Shown here in pieces: positions 9,701 through 15,976 of a DNA stretch of 56,777 nucleotides. The notes under the pieces were generated by a model. It worked only from the letters and a program-made list of their open reading frames with translations. It was not told the origin of the DNA and searched no databases. The position numbers and the translations under genes were made by a program. Source of the stretch: Enhygromyxa salina. GTDB taxonomy: Bacteria; Myxococcota_A; Polyangia; Nannocystales; Nannocystaceae. The stretch covers positions 1 to 56,777 of the forward strand of contig NZ_JMCC02000083.1 in NCBI RefSeq assembly GCF_000737335.2, read 5' to 3'. The stretch's first letter is position 1, and each line of letters opens with the position of its first letter.

Positions 9701-10911
9701 GCCATGGGCGTGCCGCCGGTCACGTCTGCGCCGCCAGCGTAGCTCTTGGCGGTGATGCCATCGAACATCACCCACGCGTCGGCGAGCGAGCGCGGGCCCT
9801 TGTCTTCCGAGGCGATGTTGGGGTCATCGATGACGGCCTTGGAGTAGAACGGCGCGTAGAGGCTGGCGCCGACCCATTGATCCCGGCGGGCGATGCCAAG
9901 CCGGTGGACCTGATCGGTCTCGGTCTTGCACACGGCGTTGTCGGTGCACTCCTGGTGCGCCATGTTGTCCTCGCTGAGGCCATCATAGAACGAGTAGCCA
10001 GGGTTGCCGTCAACGTAGGGCCAGTAGTAAAAGTCCTTGTCGCAGATGTTGGCTTTCTTTTGCGCGGCGTTGTTGCCACTAAAGTCGCCGTGGGTGTTGA
10101 GGACGATCGCCTCTTTAATGGGGTCGCTACAATCGAGGTTGGCGCGGCGGCCAACGAAGCGCGGGAACCACTGGACCCGGCGGCTGTAGTTGGCCGCGCT
10201 CTCGTAGGCCGCGACGTTTGACTGCGCGAGGTAGAGCGGCATGTCCGGCAGCGGCTCGACGCTGTTGTTGGGCATAGCGAACCCGCCAAGCTCGTCGTGG
10301 CGCAGGTAGGGGAATGGCCGGTTGTCGCCGCACAGCAGCCAGATGCCCTGGGTGCCGAACGCGTTGCGGTTGGGCTTCCATTGGTTCGAGTAGGGCTGGT
10401 TGACGTTCTTGACCCACGTGAACCGGTACTCTTGGTTCTTGACCAGCGGCCCGGCGTTCACCCGCGCGACGCACGGGTCGGGGACCTGGGCCTTGTTGCT
10501 GCCGTCAGGTGGCAGCGCGGTGCCGAAGGTCATGAGCCCGAACTCTGCCTTGCTCTTGTTGGCTTGCGCGAGCTTGGTGATGACCTCGCGCGCGGCGTTG
10601 ACCCGACTCTGCAAGACGCCGGCGTCGTCGTCTTCGCAGTTGTGCCACCAGCACTTGGTGTTGGGGTAGATCGACAGCGGATTGTAGGTCACGTCCATCG
10701 CCATCGAGCCCGAGTTGTCGAGCACGAACAGGATTCGGGGCGAGACGGTGCCGTAGCTCGCGCCGGTGACAATATAAAAAGGATCGAGGCGCGCCTGGGC
10801 CTGCTGCGCGTGGCTGAGCATGCCGACCAGCAGCAAGGCCGCGCCGGCCAGCTTCAGACCCCAAGTGAGTAGAGCACTGCGCTGTGATAGCTGGTCGTGT
10901 TGCTTGCGCAT
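6703..10911 (-). CDS. pilY1: PilY1-like type IV pilus tip protein with VWA domain
   Basis: A 1402-residue protein starting at ATG 10911 with the strong ribosome binding site GAGGAG at 10919-10924; an upstream extension of the frame is rejected. After the signal peptide (…LLVGMLSHAQQAQA) a von Willebrand A domain begins with the MIDAS motif in RILFVLDNSGSMAMDV, and its second MIDAS loop is GGTPMAVAMG. The C-terminal half has the PilY1/PilC beta-propeller features (for example YLVFGSGYREG, VWVVDAITGETV and GRLYRWDLATD). PilY1 proteins sit at the pilus tip and act in pilus assembly, adhesion and surface sensing. It is the last gene of the minor-pilin operon and is separated by one base from the pilX-like gene. 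Confidence 0.93.
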   Translation of the reverse strand: MRKQHDQLSQRSALLTWGLKLAGAALLLVGMLSHAQQAQARLDPFYIVTGASYGTVSPRILFVLDNSGSMAMDVTYNPLSIYPNTKCWWHNCEDDDAGVLQSRVNAAREVITKLAQANKSKAEFGLMTFGTALPPDGSNKAQVPDPCVARVNAGPLVKNQEYRFTWVKNVNQPYSNQWKPNRNAFGTQGIWLLCGDNRPFPYLRHDELGGFAMPNNSVEPLPDMPLYLAQSNVAAYESAANYSRRVQWFPRFVGRRANLDCSDPIKEAIVLNTHGDFSGNNAAQKKANICDKDFYYWPYVDGNPGYSFYDGLSEDNMAHQECTDNAVCKTETDQVHRLGIARRDQWVGASLYAPFYSKAVIDDPNIASEDKGPRSLADAWVMFDGITAKSYAGGADVTGGTPMAVAMGVMEYLVHLDQNDNITGPKPALPMTNKPFGHDTIASYLAFMRVSEEDAMCRPVTMIIVSDGVPDPWNKQGGAKLYERLRSIRRLLGVKTYMVAFTEEVYSNPINHERVHEIACAAAGGDSIPTPCSGGNDFAHWDTCANPDDPANGCAWLSENQDDLEATLTQIISKSLEIEVPGGSPTLANDFQLADPNNPESAQAAVQTSISTWTETPAWVGHVARGACNDEDPNNPGQLADYCANAADVPVETAELESFGPCPISRVWDAGECLQQTNWNDRRIYTHDFNNNVFRVADPDGSPSGPFVALVEQLNAQGRIDPPLSNNGDEKTAQIVAMTEWLLGRNMPNNWKLSGLPNSAPILIRRIPQANADFRPSVGIRDPHCAGRRNAVGDDVPATLEAFSAQAWEVTSGGGLDDHYDYTEAVLFGDDFGILHGVHYDSGNELFGFVPLALINNARKLSVVGPASYGQSEQISEHVFGVASTVNNGWAWDEQASKWRHLAVFGLGPGGSKILTLDVSHMGRLETDDPIEVVWTTSTTDNAVDFANTLGETWARPALTYASPNHEMSVEPVAYLVFGSGYREGQGAAERGRTVWVVDAITGETVTKKAFMGVPAANTTYDVADDYAAIADIAVGSHCLSRYWGEMQEAYWADPAGRLYRWDLATDVSNVTQFAHAADSGGAVWPLNPQGFSLATEGFRFPACQGLGEFSCAINPIGVGGSKGDVFTFSPAVVANNRIDEINNPGTILPIGDRDQFLLALVSGSPNDNKIDGGDDANDFHSSLYLIADDHRVDQHGGFDIPANAPATAPGAHAHFMRMPLNQIERTRTIVFPNGDTEDETRNFSKAARPIRAPMVRVTGLANGTQQLDAEVYYISYTIYEPGSGSCDSRWFDEEAGEWVADPGATYEISFRLVVAGGSPFDFMGGYQLPEDFNDGFGTSGNLTAPIVEQAICEGDNCGAVLRAPKTSPCDPNVDAPPIGGAISVQTGWAELEGFSPLETII

Positions 10912-10912
10912 G

Positions 10913-11725
10913 TCAATTCTCCTCGTAGCCCAGAAAGTTCTCAACGCAGACGTCCGCCATGACGTTGTCGTTGTTGTGCCCGCCGCCGTAGCCAACATCA
11001 GGAGAGCTCATGGACCAGGCCTGCTGCTGATTGCCGGGAGCCAACACCAGCTCTTGCTCAATTGCGATTGTGGTGTTGCGAACGGTGGCCACACCGGTGA
11101 CGACAACGCGACCATCGGTGTCGCTGGTCCAGGTCCCGGCGCCGGTGTCGATGGCGTCCGCCGCGTTGTTGCGGATCCAAACGCTCACGCGGGCCTCGGA
11201 GTCGGCGCCCTCGAGCAGGTCACGCAGCGGCACCTGCACCCAATTGATCGCCACGCCCTCTGCGTTGGGCAAGAACGCGATCGCGCCTTGCCGCATGCAC
11301 GGACGCCCGGCGCAGTCGGACTTGCCGGTGACCCAGCGGTTCTTTTGCCCGGTGCCGGGGACCTGGTTGTTGCCGTTGCCGCCGGGTATGCAGTCTTCGT
11401 AGAGTGACGCGCACACCGACTGGTCGCCGGGGTTGTTGTAGCCAGTCAGCGCCTGGTTGATGACGACCTGCGCGCTGCCGGCGTTGTTGATCTCTTGGCG
11501 AAGCTGGGCGGCGGCGAGCTCGATTGATGCTTGCGCGGCCATTAACGCGCGCTCACGGGCGACGACCGCGTTGGCCTGCGAGACCTCGCGGTTGGATGTG
11601 CGCACAACCAATACAGCGACCGTCATCAGCGACACGGTCAGCAGCATCACGCTGACCATGGTCGCTCCAAGCTGATGGCAAAGCCGGTCTGAGAGGCTCT
11701 TTTGGGAGTCCCTGGTGTGCAGCAT
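10913..11725 (-). CDS. pilX: PilX-like minor pilin component
   Basis: A 270-residue protein from ATG 11725. A basic N-terminus is followed by a long hydrophobic helix (TMVSVMLLTVSLMTVAVLVV, about residues 23-42) and then a helix rich in Ala/Glu (ANAVVARERALMAAQASIEL), as in PilX_N proteins. The rest is an extracytoplasmic domain containing Cys pairs (CASLYEDCIPG, CAGRPC). The family contributes to the pilus tip priming complex with PilV, PilW and PilY1. The start is 18 bases inside the gap after the pilW stop; the Shine-Dalgarno-like GAGG lies somewhat far upstream. Assignment rests mainly on position between pilW and pilY1. Confidence 0.8.
   Translation of the reverse strand: MLHTRDSQKSLSDRLCHQLGATMVSVMLLTVSLMTVAVLVVRTSNREVSQANAVVARERALMAAQASIELAAAQLRQEINNAGSAQVVINQALTGYNNPGDQSVCASLYEDCIPGGNGNNQVPGTGQKNRWVTGKSDCAGRPCMRQGAIAFLPNAEGVAINWVQVPLRDLLEGADSEARVSVWIRNNAADAIDTGAGTWTSDTDGRVVVTGVATVRNTTIAIEQELVLAPGNQQQAWSMSSPDVGYGGGHNNDNVMADVCVENFLGYEEN
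10919..10924 (-). promoter_or_regulatory. Ribosome binding site deciding the pilY1 start
   Basis: GAGGAG on the minus strand, seven bases before ATG 10911. It lies within the last codons of the pilX-like gene and supports 10911 over the longer open frame. Confidence 0.8.
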
Positions 11726-11742
11726 ATTTATTTTAGTGCCTC

Positions 11743-13452
11743 TTACTTGAGCGCAGGATCGCGCCAATGCGTGTTGCGAACGCGAAATCGCTCGGTCAAT
11801 GTGCGGTATTCGCGACTGCCGACCACCGAGTCCATGGTTGGGCGGTCTTCGATGGCGACCAATTCGTTGTAGAACGCGTCCGTGACCGCGTCTGCGCCAC
11901 CTGCCATTGTATCAGGCTTAGCGAGCAGCGTGACCCGAACAACTTGAGGGCTCATGCGAAACCCAGGGGCGGACTGGCTCTCGAAGCCGGGGCCACCAGC
12001 GGCCCATTCGGCGGCGTTTCGCTCCGCAGTGCCCCAGGAAACGCAGTCTGGCCCCCACGCCTCGGCGCTCGCGTTTCCGAGCCATTCGTCGTTGCCGCGA
12101 TCTCCATCCTCTGCGCGATCGTCGATCTTGCGATTCGCCGCATTAGCGAGCGGCCCCGACGCCGGGCCCTGTTCTTCGAAGCCGACGTCGGGTGGGGGGA
12201 CCAAATTGGCGATGACCGGCTGGCTGTCTGGCGCCCAGCCGTCGCAACCCACAGCGACCTGCATGTCCTCGATCATGGGCCCAATCGCGACGCGAGGCGG
12301 CTGGACGTTGTCGGACGGGAGGTACAGCCGGGGCATCCGACACGCGCCGCCGGTACAGCCTGGATAGTCGTTGATCACGCCAACGGTTGGGTCGCCCTCG
12401 CGCCAGCCAAGGATGTCCGAGCGGACCAGCATGGGGCGCGTCTCGACGGTGTAGTCGATCTCGTAGCGAGACCAGCGCGCGCGCCCAAGCGGGATCAGGT
12501 CGAGGCGATCGAAGTTCTCTGGATCCCAGTCGGCGCCAAACGGCGAGCCGTTCTTGTTGCCCACCGAGCCTGGGTCGGCGTCGTCGGGGGTGGCCAACCC
12601 GCCGAGCCCAAGCAGCACCTCGAGGTTGGTGTTGAACGGCGAGTCGCTCGAGATCGGTAGCTCCCAGCTGGTCGACCCAGCGCCGCCGGCCTCGACTTCG
12701 CCAGTGATCTGGACCAACGCGCACTGCGATTGAGTCTCCGAGACGTAGGCCTGGGTGCCGCTGACGGGCACAACCAGCACGAACGACCCTGGCGCGAACA
12801 TCTGGCGGACCGCAGCCAATTGCAAGCCGTCGCCGTTGTCGAGCAGGTTGCTGCTCTCGAAGGTGAGCACCGCATCCGAGGCGGTCGAGCCTGGCAATGC
12901 TTGAATTTGAAACAGGCCCGACCCAGCCGCGAGGTTGAGCTCGCCGCGAAAGATGTCGATGCTGTCGGCCGCGCTGCTTGGCGACGCCGAGGTCACCTCG
13001 AGGCCAGCCATGTCGTTGGCGCCAACGTCGGGGCCGCTGCGCCAGTGGGCCTGCACGCCGTCTCGCAAGACCCAATAGGGCTCGGTCGTGATCTCGTCGG
13101 TGTAGACATCGGCGATGTTGTCACCCGAGGCGCCACCGGGATTGATCAGCTTGTTGTGGACCGGGGACCAGATTCGGACCTCGCTACATTGGCGGCCAAA
13201 GCCGAGCCCCGCCATGCGAATGTCGGTGCCGAGCGAATACATGGATCCTTCGAGCGCCTGCTGCAGCACGATCTGCCGGCGCTGAAGGCTGGCGGTGTCC
13301 TTTTGGATGCTCGCAAACGCGAACACACCCATGAGCACGATTGACGACACCAAGATCGCAACCATGAGCTCGATGAGGGTGAAGCCGCGCTGGGCCTGGC
13401 GCCCACGGGTGGGGAACAGAGCCCGGTTTTGCAGTGTTTTTGTCACGCTCAT
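11743..13452 (-). CDS. pilW: PilW-like minor pilin
   Basis: A 569-residue protein from ATG 13452. It carries a class III prepilin signal: a basic leader, cleavage after Gly in QRG/FTLIELMVAILVSS, Glu at position 5 of the mature chain and a hydrophobic helix. PilW proteins are minor pseudopilins of the tip complex. At 569 residues it is longer than the typical PilW (about 270-400), with a large extracellular region rich in Asp, Gly and Pro. It lies 18 bases after the pilV-like stop and 17 bases before the pilX-like start. No frameshift is seen. Confidence 0.88.
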   Translation of the reverse strand: MSVTKTLQNRALFPTRGRQAQRGFTLIELMVAILVSSIVLMGVFAFASIQKDTASLQRRQIVLQQALEGSMYSLGTDIRMAGLGFGRQCSEVRIWSPVHNKLINPGGASGDNIADVYTDEITTEPYWVLRDGVQAHWRSGPDVGANDMAGLEVTSASPSSAADSIDIFRGELNLAAGSGLFQIQALPGSTASDAVLTFESSNLLDNGDGLQLAAVRQMFAPGSFVLVVPVSGTQAYVSETQSQCALVQITGEVEAGGAGSTSWELPISSDSPFNTNLEVLLGLGGLATPDDADPGSVGNKNGSPFGADWDPENFDRLDLIPLGRARWSRYEIDYTVETRPMLVRSDILGWREGDPTVGVINDYPGCTGGACRMPRLYLPSDNVQPPRVAIGPMIEDMQVAVGCDGWAPDSQPVIANLVPPPDVGFEEQGPASGPLANAANRKIDDRAEDGDRGNDEWLGNASAEAWGPDCVSWGTAERNAAEWAAGGPGFESQSAPGFRMSPQVVRVTLLAKPDTMAGGADAVTDAFYNELVAIEDRPTMDSVVGSREYRTLTERFRVRNTHWRDPALK

Positions 13453-13470
13453 GATGGCCTCGAAGACAGC

Positions 13471-14082
13471 TCAGATAGGGTTGCGGGCGTCGTTGACACG
13501 CACCGTTCGCAGCTGGACGCCGCGGACCCAGGGTAGGTAATTGGGCGAGGCAGGATCGAGGTTGTCGGGGATGAGATCATCAACGTCGATGTTGGCGGGC
13601 GGCGGGTAGGCGGGGTTCGTGTATTCGATCCACAAGACCGTGACCTCGAGCTGAACAGCGTCGGGGTTGCCGACCCCATTCGTGGGCCAGCGATTGATCG
13701 CGCGCCCAACCCAATAGAAGTCCGTGCGGGCGCCGGGGCCACGCTCACCGGTTGCGTTGGGCACCGCGCCAAAGTCTCGTAGTTGCCAGGTGTCGAGGTC
13801 GACGTCGTCGTAGGGGAGGGCGGGGTTTTGCCCGCCCGCAAAGTCGTATTCGATTAGCTCGTCGAAGCTGGTTGCGAGCAGCTCGGCCATGACCTCTTGG
13901 GCGAGGCGCTCACCCTCGCGGGTCTCCATCGAGGCGCGCTGGGCTTCGATCCCGCGGCTCTCCATGGCCACGAGCCCAACGACGGCGACAATGAAGACGA
14001 TCAGCGCGACCATGACCTCGGCCATGGTGAAGCCGGCTTGTCGATCGCGGCGCTTACGATTGCGATTGCAATGAGTCATCAT
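13471..14082 (-). CDS. pilV: PilV-like minor pilin
   Basis: A 203-residue protein. The start ATG 14082 overlaps the upstream stop as ATGA; a second ATG follows at once at 14079. The prepilin signal RQAG/FTMAEVMVALIVFIVA is typical of PilV/GspI-type pseudopilins, with mature Glu5 and a hydrophobic helix up to about residue 40. The C-terminal domain is short and Pro/Asp rich. It is translationally coupled to the upstream GspH/FimT-like gene and belongs to the tip-priming operon. Confidence 0.88.
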   Translation of the reverse strand: MMTHCNRNRKRRDRQAGFTMAEVMVALIVFIVAVVGLVAMESRGIEAQRASMETREGERLAQEVMAELLATSFDELIEYDFAGGQNPALPYDDVDLDTWQLRDFGAVPNATGERGPGARTDFYWVGRAINRWPTNGVGNPDAVQLEVTVLWIEYTNPAYPPPANIDVDDLIPDNLDPASPNYLPWVRGVQLRTVRVNDARNPI

Positions 14083-14831
14083 GGCGCTGGAATCTCGTCG
14101 AACTTGCGGATCAGCCCGCCGGGGAACATCTCGATGATGGAGTAATAGACCTGGGGAGAGCTCGCGTCTTGGACCACCAAGGTCATGCCCGTGTCGGGCA
14201 GCGGGTCGTTCTCGAGGGCGAAGCTGCCGTCGGGCTGAAACAGGATGCTCTTGGGCAGGTCGGTGCCGCACGCGACCGGGAGCACGCCCGCGTTGCCCTC
14301 GCTCGGCGCCGAGATGCCGGGCTCCATTCCGGTGATGCACGCTTGGTCGGCGATCAGGCCGCCGTCAACGCGGTCGCGATAGTTGCCCCACATCAGCGTG
14401 CCCGTGCCGGCGACGGTTGGGTCGGGCGGGGGATCGTCGGGGTCGATCCAGAACACCTCGAGGCGATCTTGCGACACCTCCACGCGGACGATCGTCTGGT
14501 CGTCGATCGCGCGGTTGCGCGCTTGGATCATCGTGCCGACCAGGTCATCGGTGAAGCGCAGGTAGGCGCCTTCCCATTGGTTGTTGCGCAGGCCGACGAA
14601 GGCCAGGGTTGCGACGATCGTGATCACCGCGAGCACGATCATCAGCTCGGTCAGGGTAAAACCGGCTTGGTGGCCGGGATTACAACGTTTTCGGGCATCT
14701 GCTATGAAAGGTTTGCGTAAGCTACGCAAACCTTTCAACGACAGATGCCCGCCCGAGTCGCCCCGCGGAGCTTGCGCTTGCTTGTAAGTGCCTGGAACCA
14801 TGTTGAGATCTCGGAAGTTGGAGACCGCCAA
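14079..14831 (-). CDS. GspH/FimT-like minor pseudopilin
   Basis: Up to 250 residues. The prepilin signal HQAG/FTLTELMIVLAVITIV with mature Glu5 and a GspH-type C-terminal domain (LRFTDDLVGTMIQARNRAI) identify it. The start is doubtful: ATG 14831 or ATG 14801 would give leaders of about 57 or 47 residues, far longer than the usual 6-20, and no ATG lies close to the cleavage site. A near-cognate start is possible. A 23-bp hairpin (14693-14750) lies inside this leader region. It is the first gene of the pilus operon, so the leader may be a regulatory zone. Confidence 0.85.
   Translation of the reverse strand: MAVSNFRDLNMVPGTYKQAQAPRGDSGGHLSLKGLRSLRKPFIADARKRCNPGHQAGFTLTELMIVLAVITIVATLAFVGLRNNQWEGAYLRFTDDLVGTMIQARNRAIDDQTIVRVEVSQDRLEVFWIDPDDPPPDPTVAGTGTLMWGNYRDRVDGGLIADQACITGMEPGISAPSEGNAGVLPVACGTDLPKSILFQPDGSFALENDPLPDTGMTLVVQDASSPQVYYSIIEMFPGGLIRKFDEIPAP
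14693..14750 (-). promoter_or_regulatory. Long hairpin in the leader of the pilus operon
   Basis: Two stacked perfect stems: 14693-14701 pairs with 14742-14750 (9 bp), and 14706-14719 pairs with 14723-14736 (14 bp) around a 3-base loop. A small 4/5-base internal loop separates them. It falls between the upstream ATG candidates and the prepilin cleavage site of the first pseudopilin. There is no T-run on either side, so it is not a standard intrinsic terminator. An attenuator, a translation-control hairpin or a two-fold operator are possible. Confidence 0.6.
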
Positions 14832-14956
14832 GGCGAGCTACCGAGGCTGGATGTGCAATGCACGTACCCGTTCTGAGTGGCGCGCATCCACGCGCATCCA
14901 TGGTCGCGGGTGTGTGCAGTGGGATCACACCGGCGGTGTCGCCCGAGCTGAAAACA

Positions 14957-15004
14957 GCTCGAGCCCAGGAGCCTGCCTTCATGGCAAACTCGCTGGGCTC
15001 GAGC
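14957..15004 (-). terminator. Inverted repeat downstream of the thioredoxin gene
   Basis: A perfect 12-bp stem, GCTCGAGCCCAG at 14957-14968 with its complement at 14993-15004, and a 24-base loop, 65 bases past the thioredoxin stop. A smaller overlapping hairpin (GAGCTG-AAAA-CAGCTC, 14945-14960) precedes it. No T-run is present, as is common in GC-rich genomes. A terminator role is inferred from position. Confidence 0.5.
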
Positions 15005-15069
15005 GCCCTCGTGCGGGCGGGCGGGTTGGTTGACCGATCTAAAGCTCGGGACTGGCGAGCGATCAGCGA

Positions 15070-15468
15070 TCAGTGGTCGTGGTTGCAGTCGGGGCCGTGC
15101 TCGTGGCTGGCCTCGTGCTCGGCGATCTGCTTGCGGACGTCGTCCATGTCGAGCCCGCGGATCTCACCGATCAACCGCTCGAACGCTGGAGGCGGCAGGG
15201 CGCCAGCTTGGCTGAACACCAGGATGTTGTCGCGGAACGCCATCAACGTGGGGATCGACTGGATCTGAAACGCCGACGCGAGCTCGCGCTGGGACTCGGT
15301 GTCGATCTTGCCGAAGGTGATGTCTTCGTGCTTGGCCGCGGCCGCCTCGAAGGTCGGCGCGAACTGTCGGCACGGGCCACACCAGCTCGCCCAGAAATCG
15401 ACGAACACGATGCCGTCGCCGTCGATGGTCTGTTGAAAGTTCTCCTTGGTCAGCTCGATGAGGCTCAT
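15070..15468 (-). CDS. Thioredoxin with His-rich C-terminal tail
   Basis: A 132-residue thioredoxin-fold protein. FVDFWASWCGPCRQFAPTFE holds the redox CGPC, and the cis-Pro is in SIPTLMAF. The body is of normal length (about 105 residues). A tail of about 25 residues follows and ends in a His/Asp-rich stretch (EASHEHGPDCNHDH) that could bind metal. No signal peptide is present, so it is cytoplasmic: a general disulfide reductase. It stands alone between the pilus operon and the hairpin element. Confidence 0.93.
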   Translation of the reverse strand: MSLIELTKENFQQTIDGDGIVFVDFWASWCGPCRQFAPTFEAAAAKHEDITFGKIDTESQRELASAFQIQSIPTLMAFRDNILVFSQAGALPPPAFERLIGEIRGLDMDDVRKQIAEHEASHEHGPDCNHDH

Positions 15469-15547
15469 GACTTGCTCCGTGGGCTCCGCAGATGACTTAC
15501 GGGGGCCCCGGGGCGGAGTTACCCGGCGCGTGGCTCGGGCACAAGTA

Positions 15548-15717
15548 CCTAGAGCGCCGATCAGTTTGGAGTCGCGTCGTCAGGTGCGTCTGGGGCCGTT
15601 CCTGCCTAGGAGGGAGGCCGAAGCTGTATCCGGCATACTGCGAGCGCCGACCGACAACGGCAGGAGCGGCCCCAGATGTGCCTGGCGTCGTGAATTCAAA
15701 CTGATTGGCGCTCTAGG
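15548..15717 (+). ncRNA. Candidate structured RNA / mobile hairpin element
   Basis: Arms 15548-15606 and 15659-15717 pair without any gap over 59 positions around a 52-base loop. Forty-nine pairs are Watson-Crick. Of the 10 others, 8 are G-U or U-G wobbles if the + strand is transcribed, one is G-A and one U-U; on the minus strand the same 8 would be A-C mismatches. That one-sided pattern is what selection on a + strand RNA fold would leave. The right arm plus part of the loop recurs at 1-71 with the same outer boundary. The 508-bp space between the thioredoxin start and the cytochrome stop contains no convincing gene. Alternatives are a MITE-like element or an msDNA (msd)-like sequence. No reverse transcriptase gene is in the window. 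Confidence 0.65.
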
Positions 15718-15891
15718 CCCGAATCAAGCGCTGCGCGCTCGACTCGGGCCTACTATGTCTTCAAGGGGGCTTTCGAAAGCCCCTCGCTTCGGCGGCGGAG
15801 CCCCCTTCGCTCACCCCAAACGCTCGCCTGTCGGCTCGTACTAGCCCCAAATCATTCACCTTTTCCAATTCAGCGCTTGATTTGGGTCTAG
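15713..15891 (+). other. Second long-range stem overlapping the hairpin element
   Basis: 15713-15733 pairs with 15871-15891 over 21 positions with 19 Watson-Crick pairs and 2 G-U wobbles on the + strand. The enclosed region holds a perfect 18-bp palindrome (GGGGCTTTCGAAAGCCCC, 15766-15783) and an alternative 9-bp pairing (15763-15771 with 15799-15807). Its first five bases are also the last five of the 15548-15717 stem, so the two stems compete at that point. The function is unknown; the set looks like one structured region of about 340 bases. Confidence 0.55.
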
Positions 15892-15976
15892 GAGCCCGCG
15901 GACGCCGGAGAGCGCAACTTTAGAGCTGCGCGGCCGCTCAGGTCCGTGGGAGCGCCGTTCGGCAGACGCGCCGAGC

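Noticed and set aside
10912..10998. Longer N-terminus for PilY1
   Set aside because: The start at 10911 has GAGGAG at the right distance and a proper signal peptide; the extension overlaps the pilX-like gene.
15446..15844. A + strand open frame across the hairpin element, partly conserved with bases 1-71
   Set aside because: The frame is short, has no recognisable domain or ribosome binding site and ends in the first copy at base 69; the pairing pattern explains the conservation better. Coding origin is not fully excluded.
15548..15891. A complete retron
   Set aside because: The long hairpin is not enclosed by the a1/a2-type repeat, and no reverse transcriptase gene is visible; only an msd-like origin remains possible.
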